7,266 nucleotides of DNA from Candidatus Tectimicrobiota bacterium (GCA_016193065.1 JACPSX010000174.1:1-7266); one strand, 5' to 3'; positions 1-5,028 are shown, counted from the first letter of the stretch. Program-made: numbers and translations. The notes: generated from the sequence alone by a model not told the origin.

Positions 1-110
1 CCCCCTCACCCTCGGCTTCGCCTCCACCCTCTCCCAAGAGGAGCGGGAGAACTTATTTTGAATTTCCTTCTCCACTTGGGAGAAGGTGCCCCGAAGGGGC
101 GGATGAGGGG
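1..110. repeat. Imperfect inverted repeat, intergenic palindrome
   Basis: The left part (about 2-46) and the reverse complement of the right part (about 65-110) both read CCCCTCA-Y-CC, then a short C-rich CTTCG-containing segment, then CACC-Y-TCTCCCAAG and a GGAG block. The centre is AT-rich (50-64). Each arm also has small hairpins of its own, for example CCCC-TTCG-GGGG. It sits about 35 bp past the end of the leftward gene cluster, so its RNA could serve as a processing or termination structure. Similar CCCCTCA-type palindromes are common as dispersed intergenic repeats in several bacterial groups. The left boundary may lie outside the window. Confidence 0.6.
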
Positions 111-144
111 CTAGATCACCTAGAATATTTTTCATCTCACTCCC

Positions 145-294
145 CTATCGGATCCCGGCCAGCTTGCCGCGAAACGAGGGCCATGCTGCGATTCCCCCTC
201 CTGCAGCGACAATGAGGACCAGCAGCCCCCACACCATTTTTCGCAGAGGCAAAGACACTTTGGGAGGAGGTCCCTTCACCGCTGCCGTTCCCAT
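145..294 (-). CDS. Small single-pass membrane protein (49 aa), unrecognised
   Basis: A 49-residue frame starts at ATG 294 and ends in TAG at 145. A GGAGGG ribosome-binding sequence lies 5 nt before the start, inside the codons for the last Asp box of the propeller gene. The start lies upstream of the propeller stop (276-278), so the two genes overlap by 19 bp in different frames, which suggests translational coupling. The N-terminus is Lys/Pro-rich (residues 7-19). Residues about 20-41 form one hydrophobic helix (MVWGLLVLIVAAGG at its core), followed by a short basic tail containing R42, K44 and R49. I do not recognise a family. It could anchor or accompany the exported propeller at the membrane. 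The good ribosome-binding site and tight overlap are the main reasons to call it a gene; length alone would not support it. Confidence 0.55.
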   Translation of the reverse strand: MGTAAVKGPPPKVSLPLRKMVWGLLVLIVAAGGGIAAWPSFRGKLAGIR

Positions 295-1175
295 GTTGTC
301 CCTCCATCGGTGCTCCGGAAAATGACCCCGCTGGCGGTCGAAGCGTAAACCCCGCTGGGCTGCTTCGGGTTCACCGCTACTGCGGCCAGATTTTTGAGTC
401 CTTTCCCCACAGGCTTCCATTTCTCACCGGCATCTACGTTTTTAAAGAGCCCATCCCGCATCGCGGCGTACATGACCTTAGGATCTGCCGGGTTCACCGC
501 AAAGCCGTTCACCGTCCGGTTGGCAGGCAGACCGCCCACCGCTTTCCACCCTCAGAAGCAATCCGGGTTGCGTTGGAGACCCTCGGCGGTACCCGCATAG
601 AGGTAGATCCCGCCCATCCCCGTCGGGATGTTGACCGAGGTGAGGACCTTGATCTCTCCTTCTGGACCGTCATCCACGCGGGTCCACTTGCCGCCGCTCT
701 CTGTGGTCCGGTAGATTCCAGCCCCTTTCTCCCGGACCGCCGCGTGCAGTTTCATGGGGGCATTGGGATCCAGTGCGAGGCCGTGGACATCAAGCCCCCC
801 GAGGCCGGAGTTTATCTCGGCCCAGATTGCTCCACCGTCTCGGCTCCTCAGGACGCCTGCTTCATGGGTCCCTACGTAGATAGTCCGCGGATCCTTTGGA
901 TCCACGGCGATGGTCATCACATCCAGGTTGGCGTGTTTCATGGACACCGGGACCCGCTGCCAGGTTTTCCCCCGATTCTCGCTTCTAAAGAGGCCGGTGT
1001 GTGCTCCCAGAAAGAGAGTTTTCCCCTCTGAATCCATGACCAGGGCATGGACATGCTGGAACATGTCGCCCACCTTCTTGGAAGACCCAGCGCCCGCCGC
1101 TGAGACGGGCAGGGTTCCTGAGAGGAGAACCGCGAAGACCAAGAATGCTGGAAAGGCCCATAGGTGCTTGTGCAT
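276..1175 (-). CDS. Exported six-bladed Asp-box propeller, candidate selenoprotein (UGA at codon 208)
   Basis: The frame starts at ATG 1175, with AGGAG 9 nt upstream, and runs 299 codons to TGA at 276-278 if the in-frame TGA at 552-554 is read through. Residues 1-27 are a signal peptide (hydrophobic core, then VSAA). Six repeats follow, each ending in a 12-residue G-x-x-R/K-[ST/N]-x-D/N/E-x-x-x-x-W turn: W72, W118, W164, W210, W253 and W295. This is the Asp-box pattern of YCF48/BNR/sortilin-like propellers, which are binding scaffolds or glycosidase-like proteins. In blade 4 the turn reads RNPDCF-UGA-GW, in perfect register with RSTDGGTTW of blade 6, so the UGA codon occupies a normal blade position two residues after Cys206. 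A SECIS-like hairpin follows (522-540). The alternative is a nonsense mutation, perhaps of a Cys TGC/TGT codon, giving a pseudogene. The intact 91 downstream codons, the kept repeat register and the hairpin favour selenocysteine. No substrate can be assigned. Confidence 0.72.
522..540 (-). promoter_or_regulatory. Bacterial SECIS-like hairpin downstream of UGA
   Basis: Counting the U of UGA as nucleotide 1, nucleotides 15-21 (GGUGGGC) pair with 27-33 (GCCUGCC) as seven consecutive pairs, two of them G-U wobbles. They close a five-base loop GGUCU at nucleotides 22-26. In E. coli fdhF, as I recall its sequence, the SECIS loop also carries GGUCU at nucleotides 22-26 after UGA, encoding Gly-Leu at Sec+7/+8. 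Here the same two codons GGT CTG encode Gly215-Leu216 at the same offsets. SelB recognises the loop G and U bases. The hairpin is inside the coding sequence, as is usual in bacteria. Confidence 0.65.
552..554 (-). other. In-frame UGA, candidate selenocysteine codon (Sec208)
   Basis: The codon TGA is read on the minus strand between TTC (Phe207) and GGG (Gly209). The residues before it, NPDCF, and after it, GWKAVGGLPANR, form one continuous Asp-box turn and the start of the next strand. The motif would be Cys206-Phe-Sec208, a C-x-U pair. No frameshift is needed to join the two halves. Confidence 0.65.
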
Positions 1176-1242
1176 CTTGAGTTGCTCCTATTCTGGAGTA
1201 ATTGGAATGCTATCGGGTCGCTTGAAGTGGTGAGGAACCTGC

Positions 1243-1587
1243 TCAGACAGTAGGAGGTGCCCGGTCGCGAAGAGAGCTCCAGGTCCAGACAAGAGTTGGA
1301 AGGGATCGATAATCAGAGGAAAGGAGACCCAACGGCACGTTAAGATTGAGTGCCGGGCTGGAGCCGCTAGCAAGGAATAGGGCCGGCGCATCATGATGAC
1401 TCGCACCCTGAGGGCATAAGGCTTTAAACGCTTGCGAGGTTTGGCAGGACTCGTCGGAGAACCAGGTCCAGGTGGCCGCCGATACTCCGCAGAGAGGAAC
1501 TGCAAAGGCAAGGATTACTGCCAGCAGTGACCAGCGAACTGTCTGAAAGCCTGGGCGGAACAACGATGGATTCATGCCTCCCCACAT
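1243..1587 (-). CDS. Small secreted protein (114 aa), unrecognised
   Basis: The frame runs from ATG 1587 to TGA at 1243-1245. A second in-frame ATG lies at 1575. Neither start has an ideal ribosome-binding site: GGGGAGG sits only 1 nt before the second ATG, and nothing clear precedes the first. Residues 19-37 are a signal-peptide core (SLLAVILAFAVPLCGVSA), so the mature protein is about 75 residues. It has two cysteines ten residues apart (C48 and C58), a His pair (H64, H65) and ends in RAPPTV. Short exported proteins with this kind of Pro-rich tail occur beside metal-related or TonB-dependent genes, but I cannot name the family. It is the first gene of the leftward cluster, 67 bp upstream of the propeller gene, and may share its transcript. 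The overlap with another leftward frame and the weak start lower the confidence. Confidence 0.5.
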   Translation of the reverse strand: MWGGMNPSLFRPGFQTVRWSLLAVILAFAVPLCGVSAATWTWFSDESCQTSQAFKALCPQGASHHDAPALFLASGSSPALNLNVPLGLLSSDYRSLPTLVWTWSSLRDRAPPTV

Positions 1588-1612
1588 TACCGGGAAAAGC
1601 GCAAGTGGTCAA
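1584..1612 (-). promoter_or_regulatory. Possible leftward promoter
   Basis: On the minus strand TTGACC (1612-1607) is followed 17 bp later by TAATGT (1589-1584), which keeps the first two bases and the last base of the -10 consensus. Initiation would fall near 1577. If this promoter is used, translation cannot begin at ATG 1587, which lies inside the -10 element, and the almost leaderless ATG at 1575 would be used instead. The -10 match is weak. Confidence 0.3.
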
Positions 1613-1629
1613 GGGCGCTGATTTTGGTC

Positions 1630-1661
1630 TTGACTTTACTGTCCACTGGAAAGTTTATATT
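1630..1661 (+). promoter_or_regulatory. MerR-type promoter with 20-bp spacer
   Basis: TTGACT (1630-1635) and TATATT (1656-1661) are separated by 20 bp. That spacing is too long for an ordinary sigma-70 promoter but typical of promoters that MerR-family activators untwist. Initiation near 1668 would give a short leader containing the ribosome-binding site of the 62-aa gene at 1686. The overlapping dyad is listed separately. The regulator encoded at 1930-2367 is the obvious candidate to act here. Confidence 0.65.
1633..1654 (+). promoter_or_regulatory. MerR-family operator dyad
   Basis: Left arm ACTTTACTGT (1633-1642) and right arm ACTGGAAAGT (1645-1654) flank a central CC. They match as an inverted repeat at 8 of 10 positions. 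The dyad starts on the last three bases of the -35 box and ends two bases before the -10 box. This placement matches the E. coli zntA operator as I recall it (arms ACTCTGGAGT and ACTCCAGAGT around CG, 20-bp spacer), so a ZntR/CadR/PbrR-like metal regulator is expected to bind. Confidence 0.65.
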
Positions 1662-1685
1662 GTTGAGGGAAGGGAGGTGATGGCC

Positions 1686-1874
1686 ATGGAGGTGAAGCAG
1701 AAGGTTTCCCTGTGTCCGGAATGCGATGCCTGCCCGGAGGTGGAAGTCCTCCACGAGGGGCGCAGGCCCGTGGCGGTCCGGATCGGGGAGGGCGGTGAGC
1801 AGATCACCCTTCCTATAGGGGCGTGGAACACCCTCGTACGGTACGTCAGGGAAGGGATCTTGAACACCTTGTAA
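1686..1874 (+). CDS. Small Cys-rich protein with CxxCxxC motif (62 aa)
   Basis: The preferred start is ATG 1686, because GGGAGGTGA ends 5 nt before it. An in-frame ATG at 1680 would add two residues but overlaps that site. Three cysteines at residues 10, 13 and 16 form CPECDACPEV, a compact C-x2-C-x2-C set that could bind a thiophilic metal. The rest is predicted to be a short beta region (VAVRIGEGGEQITLP) ending in a helix with W46. It resembles unnamed 60-70-residue proteins that share a CPxV start, an acidic glycine turn and a C-terminal W-x-x-L-V helix; this is from memory and has no assigned function. It is cytoplasmic, with no signal or membrane segment. It is monocistronic: a MerR-type promoter lies directly upstream and a terminator directly downstream. 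A metal-buffering or sensing role is inferred from that control. Confidence 0.75.
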   Translation: MEVKQKVSLCPECDACPEVEVLHEGRRPVAVRIGEGGEQITLPIGAWNTLVRYVREGILNTL

Positions 1875-1881
1875 CTGAATA

Positions 1882-1918
1882 GAGGGGGCCGGCTCTTCAG
1901 CCTGGCCCCCTCTTATTT
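1882..1918 (+). terminator. Rho-independent terminator
   Basis: GAGGGGGCC (1882-1890) pairs with GGCCCCCTC (1904-1912). An inner GGC/GCC extension closes a TCTTCA loop, with one unpaired T at 1903. TTATTT follows. It begins 8 nt after the stop of the 62-aa gene and separates it from the MerR gene; partial read-through could still feed the regulator. Confidence 0.8.
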
Positions 1919-1929
1919 AGGAGCATCCG

Positions 1930-2367
1930 ATGGCAGAGGGTGGATTCTTTATCGGCGTGGTGGCTGCACGGGCGGGAACCAACCCGAAAACAATCCGCTA
2001 CTATGAAACGATCGGGCTTTTGCCCAATCCCCGACGAGGCGAAAACCGATACCGGCTCTACTCGCAGGACGTGGTCGAGCTGCTCGCGTTCATCAAGAAG
2101 GCACAGGAGTTCGGTTTTACGCTGTCCGAGATCAAGGAAATCGTTGCCCTCCGACGAATGGGCCGCGAGCCCTGCGTCCACGTGCGGGCTCTGCTGGAAC
2201 GGAAGATCAGCGATCTCGAGCAGATGCTTGACGATCTGGTCACATTGAAGGAGAACTTGAAACGCCTGTTGGCCCGTTCCCAAAAGCGGGAGAAGCGGCG
2301 GAGGATCAAAGCGGTCATCTGTCCTCATATCGAAGGCATTTCCCCGGAGCCAAAGCGGCAAGGTTGA
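1930..2367 (+). CDS. MerR-family metal-responsive regulator (145 aa)
   Basis: The start ATG 1930 follows AGGAG at 7 nt. Residues 8-44 are the classic MerR DNA-binding winged helix (IGVVAARAG then TIRYYETIGLL and NRYRLY). Residues 47-76 complete the second helix-turn-helix with FGFTLSEIKEI. Residues 86-118 form the long dimerisation helix. Cys82, in REPCVHV, lies where MerR and ZntR place their first metal ligand at the start of that helix. A second cysteine, Cys131 in ICPHIEG with His133, fits the C-terminal metal loop. Hg-type MerR proteins have two C-terminal ligand cysteines and this has one, so Zn, Cd, Pb or Co sensing is as likely as Hg. Length is normal for the family. Its likely target is the dyad at 1633-1654. 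It ends 6 bp from the stop of the convergent gene. Confidence 0.93.
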   Translation: MAEGGFFIGVVAARAGTNPKTIRYYETIGLLPNPRRGENRYRLYSQDVVELLAFIKKAQEFGFTLSEIKEIVALRRMGREPCVHVRALLERKISDLEQMLDDLVTLKENLKRLLARSQKREKRRRIKAVICPHIEGISPEPKRQG

Positions 2368-2373
2368 GTGAGG

Positions 2374-2817
2374 TCAGGGAATCCTAGGGGATTCAGAAGG
2401 AAGATGGAAGAGGTGGCTCAAGCAGCCGCGGCGGCAGTCACCGCAGCCGAACCGGGGTGCGATGACCCGGGCATCCGGAAGACACTGAACCCGGAGGTTC
2501 AGGGTGCATTCGCGGCGCCGCCTGCCGGGGAACAAGAGCACGCGGTTGATGTGTGCCCAGGGGGCTGCCAGGAGATAATCAATGTGCCAGTAGGGGATTT
2601 TGTGATCCGACAGGTGGCGGCTCACCCGCCCCTTCAAGCCTGCCAGAGCGCTCCCTGTGTAGACGTAAGTTCCCGCCGGAAAGAGGAACTCCCCCAGGCG
2701 ACTTACGGCGATGTGGCACGGGGAGTTCACCTGAATCAGGAGCTGGTAGCAACCCGGACCCGATGCGGCTTCAGGCCATGGAGAGCTTCCTCGTTCGGGG
2801 AAAAGTTCCAGAACCAT
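2374..2817 (-). CDS. DUF123 / GIY-YIG-type nuclease-like protein (147 aa)
   Basis: The chosen start is ATG 2817, because AAGGAG lies 5 nt upstream; a GTG at 2832 is in frame but has no such site. The sequence matches the DUF123 (COG1833, Uri-type) branch of the GIY-YIG fold. Visible signatures are GCYQLLI (residues 22-28, the GIY strand), GTYVYTGSALAGL (49-61, the YIG strand), R64 and H68 of the first helix, WHIDYLL (77-83), EC at 103-104 and FGCGDCRRGCLSHLF (123-137). Family members are about 110-150 residues, and some are fused to endonuclease III. The biochemical role of the stand-alone form is not settled; a DNA repair or processing role is inferred. The protein is cytoplasmic. It is convergent with the MerR gene and does not look like part of the metal-related functions around it. 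Confidence 0.88.
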   Translation of the reverse strand: MVLELFPERGSSPWPEAASGPGCYQLLIQVNSPCHIAVSRLGEFLFPAGTYVYTGSALAGLKGRVSRHLSDHKIPYWHIDYLLAAPWAHINRVLLFPGRRRRECTLNLRVQCLPDARVIAPRFGCGDCRRGCLSHLFHLPSESPRIP

Positions 2818-2841
2818 GATCTCTCCTTGCACTTGCGTGAG

Positions 2842-2849
2842 ATTATAAT
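2842..2849. promoter_or_regulatory. Palindromic -10 box, possible bidirectional promoter
   Basis: ATTATAAT is its own reverse complement and gives a perfect TATAAT on both strands. Leftward initiation would fall about 18 bp before the ATG at 2817; rightward initiation would give a leader of about 90 nt for the gene at 2944. No good -35 hexamer is visible in either direction, so an activator or a chance match are both possible. Confidence 0.3.
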
Positions 2850-2943
2850 GGATTCTGAATTTGGTATGCGCTTTGCTTAGTAGCAGATCTGGTTGGTTTT
2901 TTGGGCAGCCCGTTTAACCGTTGAGGATGGAGGAAGGAAACGA

Positions 2944-4053
2944 ATGAGACAGAAACGTTGGCTTATGGGCTTTCTTACTTTGGCTTTGGTTTTGGCATGG
3001 AGCCTGGACTCCTGGGCACAGCCCCGCGGCGGCCAGCGGGGGGAGAAGAGTCCGGGTCAGGGAATGATGGGCCCGGGAGGAGGCATGATGGGGCAGGGCG
3101 GAATGGGAGGGATGATGGGCTCTCCCGGCGGCGAGATGATGGGCCCGGAGGGTGCCGGGAGGACATTGGGTCCGGAATCTCCCTGGATCTCGATCATCCT
3201 CAGGTTCCGCAATGAGTTGCAACTGACCAAAGAGCAGGTTTCTTCCCTGGAAAAACTCCGCTTTGAGTTTGAGCGCCAGGCGACCAAGCTGCAGGCCGAT
3301 CTCCGTCTTGCGGAGTTAGATCTAAACCAGCTTCTTTCTCAAGAGACTGTGAGTCTCCCTCAGGCCAAGACCAAAATTGAGGAAGAGGCGAGGATCAGCG
3401 CGGAGCTGCGCTACCGGCGATTGGAAGCCATCACCCAGGGTCGCAGCGCACTCACTGCGGAACAGAGAGACAAGTTACAGTCTCTGGTGAGCCGGAGCCC
3501 GCAAGCTCCGGGAGGGCGCAGCCCGCAAGGAGCGCCGCCCAGCAAAGGAATGCCCCGGAAGGGGTCTGGTGGAATGATGGGTCCCGGAGGCGGGGGGATG
3601 ATGGGCCCGGGAAGCATGCTGGGCCCCGGGAATGATGCGATCTCCAGCGCAGGGGAGATTCGGAAAGTTGCGGCTACATCGACCTCTTTGGCACAGGTAG
3701 ATCAGCGAGATTCCGTAACCGTGGAGGTGACCCCGGTCACTCCACCGGTCCAGGGGAAGATCAAGTTCAAGGTGGTCCTGGATACCCACTCGGTGTCCCT
3801 GGATGACTACAAGCTGGAGACGCTTGCGACCTTGCGGTCTGGTGGCGGCGAGGCGGTCAAAGCCCTGGCCTTGGAATCAGGGGAGGGGAGTGGGCATCAT
3901 CGCTCGGGCGTCCTGGTCTTCCCCGACAAGGATTCCAAGGGCAAATCTCTACTGAATTCGGCCAACAAGAGTCTAGAGCTTCTGATCAAGAACGTGGGCG
4001 GGAATTCCACTCGAATCTTCCGCTGGAACTTGCCTCTTCCAAAATCCTCCTGA
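2944..4053 (+). CDS. Met-rich exported Spy/CpxP-like protein with C-terminal extra domain (369 aa)
   Basis: ATG 2944 is chosen because a GGAGGAAGGAA purine tract precedes it and it begins a clear signal peptide (residues 1-25, cleavage likely after SWA). An upstream in-frame extension lacks these. Residues 39-69 are a Gly/Met tract with repeated GMMG units. Residues 86-182 are helical with two LTxxQ-type motifs (LTKEQ at 94-98 and LTAEQ at 170-174), the hallmark of Spy/CpxP/CnrX-type periplasmic proteins that bind unfolded proteins or sense metals. A second Met-rich tract covers 203-229. Residues 258-364 form a beta-rich domain with DTHS (280-283), GHHRSGVL (317-324) and FRWNLP (359-364). I know this domain from unannotated exported proteins but it has no agreed name. 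The Met tracts and histidines suggest Cu or similar metal binding in the periplasm. Paired LTxxQ motifs are normal; the fusion and doubled Met tracts are less usual. Confidence 0.85.
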   Translation: MRQKRWLMGFLTLALVLAWSLDSWAQPRGGQRGEKSPGQGMMGPGGGMMGQGGMGGMMGSPGGEMMGPEGAGRTLGPESPWISIILRFRNELQLTKEQVSSLEKLRFEFERQATKLQADLRLAELDLNQLLSQETVSLPQAKTKIEEEARISAELRYRRLEAITQGRSALTAEQRDKLQSLVSRSPQAPGGRSPQGAPPSKGMPRKGSGGMMGPGGGGMMGPGSMLGPGNDAISSAGEIRKVAATSTSLAQVDQRDSVTVEVTPVTPPVQGKIKFKVVLDTHSVSLDDYKLETLATLRSGGGEAVKALALESGEGSGHHRSGVLVFPDKDSKGKSLLNSANKSLELLIKNVGGNSTRIFRWNLPLPKSS

Positions 4054-4068
4054 GAATGACCCCCCCGG

Positions 4069-4112
4069 GGGATGGGGCTTGCCTGTTAGAAGCCAGGCCC
4101 CATCCCTCTTGC
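4069..4112 (+). terminator. Terminator-like hairpin
   Basis: GGGATGGGGC (4069-4078) pairs perfectly with GCCCCATCCC (4097-4106) around an 18-base loop, starting 15 nt after the stop of the Met-rich gene. Only a short pyrimidine run (TCTTGCC) follows, so termination may be partial. Confidence 0.6.
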
Positions 4113-4320
4113 CAAATTGTCACACCAGGCGGCTCGATCACCTTCTCTTTTGCCACATTGTCATCAGCCCCTGAAAAATCCTGAATCCCGCTGATTACCA
4201 CAGGAAAACTCCCATATCATCAATGGGATCCATCCTCCCCTGAAAAGTCCGGATTTGGCATTTTGCTTGCTTATCTCAAGGGCAAATGCGTCTTGAGAGG
4301 AGAGGCTCAAGGAGGTCAGC
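4109..4320 (+). other. Intergenic leader region with short direct repeats
   Basis: No gene is visible here. Two pairs of direct repeats occur: TTGCCAAATTGTCA (4109-4122) with TTGCCACATTGTCA (4150-4163), and CCCCTGAAAAATCCTGAAT (4168-4186) with CCCCTGAAAAGTCCGGATT (4237-4255). An inverted repeat TCTCAAG/CTTGAGA (4274-4280 and 4292-4298) lies just before the ribosome-binding site of the next gene. No convincing sigma-70 promoter was found. Confidence 0.45.
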
Positions 4321-4506
4321 ATGTGGGAATTCCTGAAAGATAACGGACTGTGGATTGCGCTTGTGGGCGTGTTCGTCGTGATGCACCTCTTTGGCGCAGG
4401 GTGCTGCGGGGGGCATCGGAAGCGCTCGGAGACGGAGGGCAAAGAGGATCCTCCGGGGACTAAAGAGGGAGCGCCCCAGGTAGGCAAAACGGGAAGCTGC
4501 CACTAG
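4321..4506 (+). CDS. Small single-pass membrane protein with CCGGH motif (61 aa)
   Basis: ATG 4321 follows AAGGAGGT at 5 nt, a near-perfect ribosome-binding site. Residues 9-26 form one membrane helix (start WEFLKDNG, core LWIALVGVFVVMHLFGAG). Cys28-Cys29-Gly-Gly-His32 follows directly at the membrane face. The tail is charged and Pro/Gly-rich and ends in Gly-Ser-Cys-His. The layout recalls DUF2933-type small proteins (a membrane helix with MHLF followed by a Gly/His/Cys cluster), which are often found near heavy-metal genes; the match is by appearance. A metal-handling accessory role is inferred. The TAG stop directly abuts the MITE-like repeat. Confidence 0.75.
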   Translation: MWEFLKDNGLWIALVGVFVVMHLFGAGCCGGHRKRSETEGKEDPPGTKEGAPQVGKTGSCH

Positions 4507-4644
4507 CAGGCCACTGAAAAACCGGGTACCCGTCCTGGGTGTGCGTTGTTGGCTGCGTTGCTCGTCGTTGCGGCGTACCTAACCACGTACGCCTCACTCC
4601 TCGCTCCTTGCCGCCTAGCATCCGGGACGTTTTTGAGCAGCCTG
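4507..4644. mobile_element. MITE-like short inverted-terminal-repeat element (138 bp)
   Basis: The left end is CAGGCCACTGAAAAAC (4507-4522). The right end, reverse-complemented, is CAGGCTGCTCAAAAAC (from 4644-4629), 13 of 16 identical. The interior carries a palindrome GGCGTAC/GTACGCC (4572-4578 and 4587-4593). No gene is encoded. Elements ending in CAGGCTGCTGAAAAA are, from memory, widespread as dispersed copies in deltaproteobacterial-type and related genomes. It lies immediately after the TAG of the preceding gene. No clear target-site duplication is visible. Confidence 0.6.
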
Positions 4645-4696
4645 CGGTTCACAGGATTTTTTGACTTCTCATTAGATCGGGGCGCAAGCGGTTCGA

Positions 4697-4743
4697 GAAC
4701 GCTGAGGAATCCGAGATCCTCGGTGGGGAGCTCCTCAGCGTTC
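4697..4743. repeat. Long perfect-stem hairpin upstream of the 81-aa gene
   Basis: GAACGCTGAGGA (4697-4708) pairs with TCCTCAGCGTTC (4732-4743), 12 perfect base pairs. Inside it CCGAG/CTCGG (4711-4715 and 4719-4723) forms a second small hairpin with loop ATC. No T run follows on either side, so it is not a typical terminator. It ends 35 bp before the next start codon. Confidence 0.6.
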
Positions 4744-4778
4744 CGGCTCCCGCCGGCTGCTGTGCCCCGGAGACTCTC

Positions 4779-5024
4779 ATGCAGCGCACGATTCTCCTGC
4801 CCGGAATACTGGTTGTGGGTCTTCTTCTTGTCTGGGTTTGGGTCCAGGCCTGGCTGGGGGAATCGATCTGGGACCTGAAGTTTGCTGAGGCCTACACGGT
4901 GGATCCTCCTAAGCTCCAGGCTCTGCAAACCGTTGAGGCAGACCCGGGACCGCTGCTCACCCTGATCGAGCTTGTAAATGGGTTGGAGTTGGAGCTGACC
5001 GGCCAGTCGGGCCACAGTCATTAG
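4779..5024 (+). CDS. Small membrane-anchored protein (81 aa), unrecognised
   Basis: ATG 4779 follows GGAGA at 6 nt. Residues 5-25 are a hydrophobic helix (LLPGILVVGLLLVWVWVQAW) that looks like a membrane anchor or uncleaved signal. The remaining 55 residues are acidic and soluble (DPPKLQALQTVEADPGPLLTLIEL) and end in Gly-His-Ser-His. The start of the large membrane protein gene lies 4 nt after the stop, so the two are almost certainly co-translated. The protein may be a small partner of that enzyme-like protein. I know no family for it. Confidence 0.65.
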   Translation: MQRTILLPGILVVGLLLVWVWVQAWLGESIWDLKFAEAYTVDPPKLQALQTVEADPGPLLTLIELVNGLELELTGQSGHSH

Positions 5025-5028
5025 CCTC

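Noticed and set aside
1-110. CRISPR array or tRNA/rRNA gene anywhere in the window
   Set aside because: No regularly spaced repeats and no cloverleaf or rRNA-like sequence were seen; the 1-110 element is a single palindrome.
537-539. GTG at 537-539 as the start of a separate 87-aa gene
   Set aside because: It has no ribosome-binding site, begins in mid-repeat of a propeller blade, and is in frame with the upstream coding sequence, so it is better read as the continuation past the UGA codon.
573-1031. Rightward open frame across the propeller gene
   Set aside because: It is antisense to a well-supported gene, shows no recognisable protein features and has no ribosome-binding site.
552-1175. 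Propeller gene as a simple frameshifted pseudogene
   Set aside because: Both halves are in the same frame and align to the 12-residue blade-end pattern without any indel. A nonsense mutation remains possible, a frameshift does not.
2368-2880. Rightward frame opposite the DUF123 gene
   Set aside because: The opposite strand encodes a clear GIY-YIG-type protein; this frame is compositionally odd and begins right after the MerR stop.
4503-5021. Long leftward frame across the repeat element and the 81-aa gene
   Set aside because: It spans a repeat, a hairpin and a gene with a good start on the other strand, and lacks protein-like features.
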